From assembly GCF_003056345.1 (NCBI RefSeq), contig NZ_PYWB01000002.1, positions 62,001-126,000 of the forward strand: a stretch of DNA of 64,000 nucleotides, given 5' to 3'. Positions 60,814 through 64,000 of this stretch are shown in pieces (the first letter of the stretch is position 1; every line of letters starts with the position of its first letter). The position numbers and the translations under genes were made by a program. The notes under the pieces were generated by a model. The model saw only the letters and a program-made list of their open reading frames with translations, searched no databases and was not told the origin of the DNA. Source of the DNA: Devosia submarina (GTDB lineage: Bacteria > Pseudomonadota > Alphaproteobacteria > Rhizobiales > Devosiaceae).

Positions 60814-62013
60814 TCAGCTTGCTACCGCAACAGAAGCGGTTTCAGCCTCGATCGCGTCGAACGCGGCGCCAATCTTGCTCATGGCTTCCTCGATGTCCGC
60901 TTCGGTGACGATCAAGGGCGGGATCAGGCGCAGGACATTGTCCCCTGCCCCGATCGCGAGGAACTGGTGGTCGTCCCGGAGCCTTGCCACGAAGTCGCGT
61001 ACGGGCGGGGTGATCTTGATGCCCGCCAGCAATCCCTTGCCGCGCAGCTCGAGCACATAGTCGGGATATTTCTGCGCCAATTGCTGCAGATGCCAGCTCA
61101 GCTTTTGCCCCATCTGGTTGACATGGTCCATGAAACCCGGCGCCAGGATCCGGTCCAGCACGGCATTGCCCACCGCTGTTGCCAGCGGATTGCCGCCATA
61201 GGTCGAGCCGTGCGTGCCGGGCACCATGGACGCGGCCACCTCACCCTTGGCAAGGCAGGCGCCCAACGGGAAGCCGCCGCCGATGGCCTTTGCCACCGCA
61301 ACGATGTCGGGCGTGATCCCGGCCCATTCGAACGCAAAGAACCGGCCGGTCCGGCCATAGCCGCACTGCACTTCATCCAGGATCAGCAGCATGCCATGCT
61401 CGTGGCAAAGCGCACGCAGCCCCTGTAAGAATTCGGGCGTCATGGCGGTTACGCCACCCTCGCCCTGCACCGTTTCGATCAGGATGGCGCAGGTCTGCGG
61501 CCCGATCAGCGCGCGTACGGCCTCGAGATCGCCGGGCGCGGTATGCTTGAAGCCCGGCAGTGGCGGCCCGAAACCTTCAAGGTAGGACGGGTTACCGCCC
61601 GCGGCGATCGTGCCCATGGTGCGCCCATGGAAGGAGCCGGTAAAGGCAATGATCTCGTAGCGCTCGGTGTCGCCCTTGGCCCAGAAATAGTGCCGGGCCG
61701 TCTTGATGGCACATTCCAGCGCCTCCGCGCCCGAATTGGTGAAGAACACCGAATCCGCGAAGGTCGCATCCACCAAGCGCTGCCCCAGCCGTTCCTGCTC
61801 GGGAATGGTGAAGACGTTGGATGTATGCCAGACCTTTTCAGCCGCAGACTTGAGCGCGCTGATTATATGCTCGTCGCCATGGCCCAGGGCGTTCACGGCG
61901 ATGCCGGAATGAAAATCGAGATATTCTCGGCCATGCTGATCATAAAGGCGCATACCCTGCCCCCGCTCGAAAGCGAGTTCAGACCGGGCATATGTGCCGT
62001 AGAGCGCAGACAT
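60814..62013 (-). CDS. argD: Acetylornithine aminotransferase
   Basis: A 399-residue class III PLP aminotransferase. The core is intact: FFTNSGAEALECAIKTARHY, GSFHGRTMGTIAAGG, LILDEVQCGYGRTGRFFAFE (PLP Asp), VAKAIGGGFPLGA (Schiff-base Lys) and GTHGSTYGGNPLATAVG. It converts N-acetylglutamate semialdehyde to acetylornithine and may also act in diaminopimelate synthesis. The ATG has AAGGA 7 bp upstream. It is first of the argD-argF-hslO group and divergent from gcrA. Confidence 0.94.
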   Translation of the reverse strand: MSALYGTYARSELAFERGQGMRLYDQHGREYLDFHSGIAVNALGHGDEHIISALKSAAEKVWHTSNVFTIPEQERLGQRLVDATFADSVFFTNSGAEALECAIKTARHYFWAKGDTERYEIIAFTGSFHGRTMGTIAAGGNPSYLEGFGPPLPGFKHTAPGDLEAVRALIGPQTCAILIETVQGEGGVTAMTPEFLQGLRALCHEHGMLLILDEVQCGYGRTGRFFAFEWAGITPDIVAVAKAIGGGFPLGACLAKGEVAASMVPGTHGSTYGGNPLATAVGNAVLDRILAPGFMDHVNQMGQKLSWHLQQLAQKYPDYVLELRGKGLLAGIKITPPVRDFVARLRDDHQFLAIGAGDNVLRLIPPLIVTEADIEEAMSKIGAAFDAIEAETASVAVAS

Positions 62014-62168
62014 GGCAGTTCCTTTTAGGGTGTGCGAGAACAGGTGGGACAGCGTGGCAATCCGGCCACAATCGGGAGAAACGCGCTTCTTGCGCAACGC
62101 GTTCCAGCGCGGAAATAAGGCCCAATTTCGCTAGATAAGTCAATGATCAGCCGCCAAGTGCCTGAAAT

Positions 62169-62381
62169 GACTCAAAGATCGTTAGCGAAGTTTTAACCAG
62201 TTAATATGCGGGGAAAGTCTTGGGCGACTCTTGATCCCGATTCCTTGGCTGTCGTAAACTGCCTGTCATTGGGAACACGATATCTCGTGTGGCGGACCCA
62301 CCTAGCATACGACGCCTAGCGTTTATGGCTGCCATGGCCATTTGGCGGCACAATGAAGGATTCTGTTTTGACGATGGATTC
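62169..62381. promoter_or_regulatory. Intergenic region of argD/gcrA with a GANTC cluster
   Basis: The 339-bp gap between argD and gcrA (62014-62352) contains no gene. Three GANTC sites lie in it (62169-62173, 62226-62230, 62239-62243) and two more in the first codons of gcrA (62359-62363, 62377-62381). GANTC is the CcrM methylation site, and GcrA acts through it in Caulobacter. No promoter boxes were assigned with confidence. Confidence 0.5.
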
Positions 62382-62967
62382 GGGAGCACAATCGGCGGGC
62401 TGGACTGACGAGCGCGTCGAGACCTTGAAAAAGCTTTGGATGGAGGGCCTGAGCGCCAGCCAGATCGCGGGCGAACTGGGTCAGGGCGTCACGCGCAACG
62501 CGGTGATTGGCAAGGTGCACCGGCTCAAGCTTTCGGCGCGCGCCAAGCCAACCAATACCGCACCGCGCGCCCGTCCAGCGGCGCCACGCCCCGCGCCACG
62601 CCGTCCAACCGGGCCTTCGGCCGGCATGGCACCCAATATGGGTGGTGGCAGTGCGGCTGCTGCGGCAAGCGCCGCCAAGATGCGGCCTGCGATGGCGCGT
62701 CCACAATCGGTCGGCGCCACGGCACTGGCGCATAATCCGGAAATGGAAACCGAACTCTATGTTGCCCCCATGGCGGCCGAGATCTTTATCCCCGAAGACA
62801 AGCGCCTGAGCCTGCTGCAGCTGAGCGAAAGCACCTGCAAATGGCCGATCGGGGACCCGCTCTCGAAAGATTTTTATTTCTGCGGCCAACACAGCCTGGA
62901 AACCGGCCCCTATTGCGACTTCCACTCCCGCCGCGCTTACCACCAGGTCGACAAAAAGCGCCGTTAG
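62353..62967 (+). CDS. gcrA: GcrA cell-cycle regulator
   Basis: A 204-residue regulator of the alphaproteobacterial cell cycle. The N-terminal DNA-binding domain (about 16-62) has WTDERVETLKKLWMEGLSAS and the RNAVIGKVHRLKLS helix. A Pro/Ala/Arg-rich linker of about 80 residues follows, then the sigma-70 binding end with LLQLSESTCKWPIGDP and CGQHSLETGPYCDFH. GcrA recruits RNA polymerase to promoters marked by CcrM methylation. An ATG seven codons later is a possible start. A terminator follows. Confidence 0.93.
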   Translation: MKDSVLTMDSGAQSAGWTDERVETLKKLWMEGLSASQIAGELGQGVTRNAVIGKVHRLKLSARAKPTNTAPRARPAAPRPAPRRPTGPSAGMAPNMGGGSAAAAASAAKMRPAMARPQSVGATALAHNPEMETELYVAPMAAEIFIPEDKRLSLLQLSESTCKWPIGDPLSKDFYFCGQHSLETGPYCDFHSRRAYHQVDKKRR

Positions 62968-62988
62968 GCGAATCGACTGAAATAAAAG

Positions 62989-63011
62989 AAGGCGCCACCG
63001 GCGCCTTTTTT
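62989..63011 (+). terminator. Intrinsic terminator after gcrA
   Basis: AAGGCGC and GCGCCTT (7 bp) enclose a 5-nt loop and end in six T, 21 bp after the gcrA stop. Confidence 0.88.
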
Positions 63012-63075
63012 GTTTTTGCCGGCCACTCCCCGCCCCCGCCCTGCACCAAGCCCCTCGCCTTTGGTGCCCCCAAAG

Positions 63076-63170
63076 CCCTCATGGTGAGCTTGTCGAAACA
63101 CGAGGGCGAGCGAGTGGAGGCCTCGAGTGCCACGACCTCATCCTTCGACAGGCTCAGGATGAGGTCTACT
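63076..63170. repeat. Paired hairpin repeat, locus 4
   Basis: The B-type unit (63076-63106, CCCTC/GAGGG outer stem) is followed by an A-type unit (63127-63170) in inverse orientation. In the latter, GACCTCATCCT and AGGATGAGGTC form a perfect 11-bp stem around an 11-nt loop (63134-63166), the best-preserved hairpin of the family. It lies between gcrA and the PhoR-like gene. Confidence 0.85.
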
Positions 63171-63182
63171 GAAGCCATTCCC

Positions 63183-64000
63183 TCACGGCAAAAACACATC
63201 CACCCGCATGCCCTCGCCCGGCTTGCTCTTGATGCTCAACTGCCCCCGGTGCCGGTGCACGATGTGCTTGACGATCGCCAAGCCCAGCCCCGTCCCCTTT
63301 TTCTTGCGGCTCACATCGGCATCGATGCGGTAAAAGCGCTCCGTCAGCCGCGGCACATGCTCGGCCTCCACGCCCGGGCCATGGTCGATCACCGTCACCT
63401 GATGGGCAAAGCCCGGCCGGCTCGATGGCGCCAGGCTCATCTCGACGAACTTGCCTTCGGCCCCGTACTTGACCGCGTTCTCCAGCAGGTTCTCGAACAC
63501 CTCATAAAGCTGCCCGCGGTCGCCAATCGTGGTGCTTGGCCCTTCAAACAAGGACAGCCGGATTTCAAGATCCGCCGCCTTGGCCTGCATCATCAAGCCC
63601 TCGCGCACTTCACGCAGCAACCCTCTCAGCTCGATCGTGCCGGATGGGCGCACATGCTGGTGCATTTCGATGCGCGACAGGCTCAGCATATCGTCGATCA
63701 GCTTGCTCATGCGCTCGGCCTGCCCGCGCATGATGCCCAGGAATTTCTCGCGTGCCACCGCGTCCTTGGCGGCCGGGCCCAGCAGCGTATCGATAAAGCC
63801 CAAGAGCGAAGCCAGGGGCGTGCGCAGTTCATGGCTGGCATTGGCGATGAAATCCGACCGCAGGGCATCAACGCGCTTGAGTTCGGTCAGGCTCTGGAAG
63901 GTGATGATGAGTTGGCGCTGATCATCCTCGAACCAGTCCACACCGGGTCGCAAGAGAGGCGAAACAACCACTTTCTCCCAGGTTTCGGAGGGAATTGTTT
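63183..64000 (-). CDS. phoR: PhoR-like sensor histidine kinase, C-terminal part (cut by window edge)
   Basis: About 272 residues are visible; the frame stays open to the window end. HisKA has RSDFIANASHELRTPLASLL (phospho-His), and HATPase_c has NLLENAVKYGAEGK, TVIDHGPGVEAEHVPRLTER, then FYRIDADVSRKKKGTGLGLA, typical of PhoR/PhoB-system kinases that sense phosphate through the Pst importer. A PAS-like segment precedes the HisKA domain. The N-terminus and membrane helices would lie beyond the window. PhoR is the best match, but another class of the same family is possible. Confidence 0.75.
   Translation of the reverse strand, partial: TIPSETWEKVVVSPLLRPGVDWFEDDQRQLIITFQSLTELKRVDALRSDFIANASHELRTPLASLLGFIDTLLGPAAKDAVAREKFLGIMRGQAERMSKLIDDMLSLSRIEMHQHVRPSGTIELRGLLREVREGLMMQAKAADLEIRLSLFEGPSTTIGDRGQLYEVFENLLENAVKYGAEGKFVEMSLAPSSRPGFAHQVTVIDHGPGVEAEHVPRLTERFYRIDADVSRKKKGTGLGLAIVKHIVHRHRGQLSIKSKPGEGMRVDVFLP

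Overview
The window reads as an uninterrupted piece of the chromosome of an alphaproteobacterium of the order Hyphomicrobiales (Rhizobiales), most like Devosia and relatives. The genus is an inference from gene content, not a search result. Supporting signs are high GC with dense packing and many 4-bp stop/start overlaps, a GcrA cell-cycle regulator, a PodJ-like polar factor, class I lysyl-tRNA synthetase, double-length dCTP deaminase, a SAM-II riboswitch in front of metZ, an argD-argF-hslO cluster, and small DUF1127, DUF982 and DUF6894 proteins. I see no prophage, insertion sequence, CRISPR array, rRNA or plasmid function. There is one tRNA, Gly(CCC).

Layout. 0-5.5 kb: end of hemA, a FixJ-like regulator with a degenerate receiver divergent from a hybrid histidine kinase, a MATE exporter, a P-loop kinase and a small membrane protein. 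5.7-10.7 kb: the helicase and PdeM nuclease of the ligase-associated DNA repair set, then a TSUP exporter with its TIGR02186 partner. 10.8-17.5 kb: PodJ-like scaffold, LuxR-type regulator, pyrD with DUF952, and a LexA/CI-like S24 regulator. 17.7-23.4 kb: lysK, a TerB-like gene, metZ plus a solute-binding protein behind a SAM-II riboswitch, dcd and tRNA-Gly. 23.6-29.4 kb: a secreted COG4315 protein with ECF sigma and anti-sigma factors, a HEAT-repeat protein, a decayed stretch with remnants of a family-5 solute-binding protein and a HAD hydrolase, an intact phosphodiesterase and several small proteins.

29.5-35.5 kb is a sugar or polyol catabolism locus: PfkB kinase and GatZ-family protein on the plus strand facing an ABC importer plus dehydrogenase on the minus strand. 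It fits galactitol/altritol breakdown through tagatose and tagatose 6-phosphate. 35.7-44 kb: small secreted proteins, an AraC regulator, GlgX, and a DUF2955/HlyD efflux pair with a divergent MarR regulator. 44-58.4 kb is rich in signalling: a GGDEF-EAL protein behind a small secreted domain, a three-gene CHASE3 kinase/response regulator/HisKA_2 kinase module, an ABC-F ATPase, a membrane diguanylate cyclase and a glycosyltransferase. 58.5-64 kb: hslO, argF, argD, gcrA and the start of a PhoR-like kinase.

Most genes are ordinary core or accessory genes. The items most worth a second look are the metZ leader, where a SAM-II aptamer, a terminator and a mutually exclusive antiterminator can all be drawn; a family of paired hairpin repeats whose two variants differ by compensatory base changes; the Asp-to-Asn regulator next to its kinase; the GatZ-only sugar locus; and a cluster of GANTC sites at gcrA. 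I did not find a clearly new multi-gene system.
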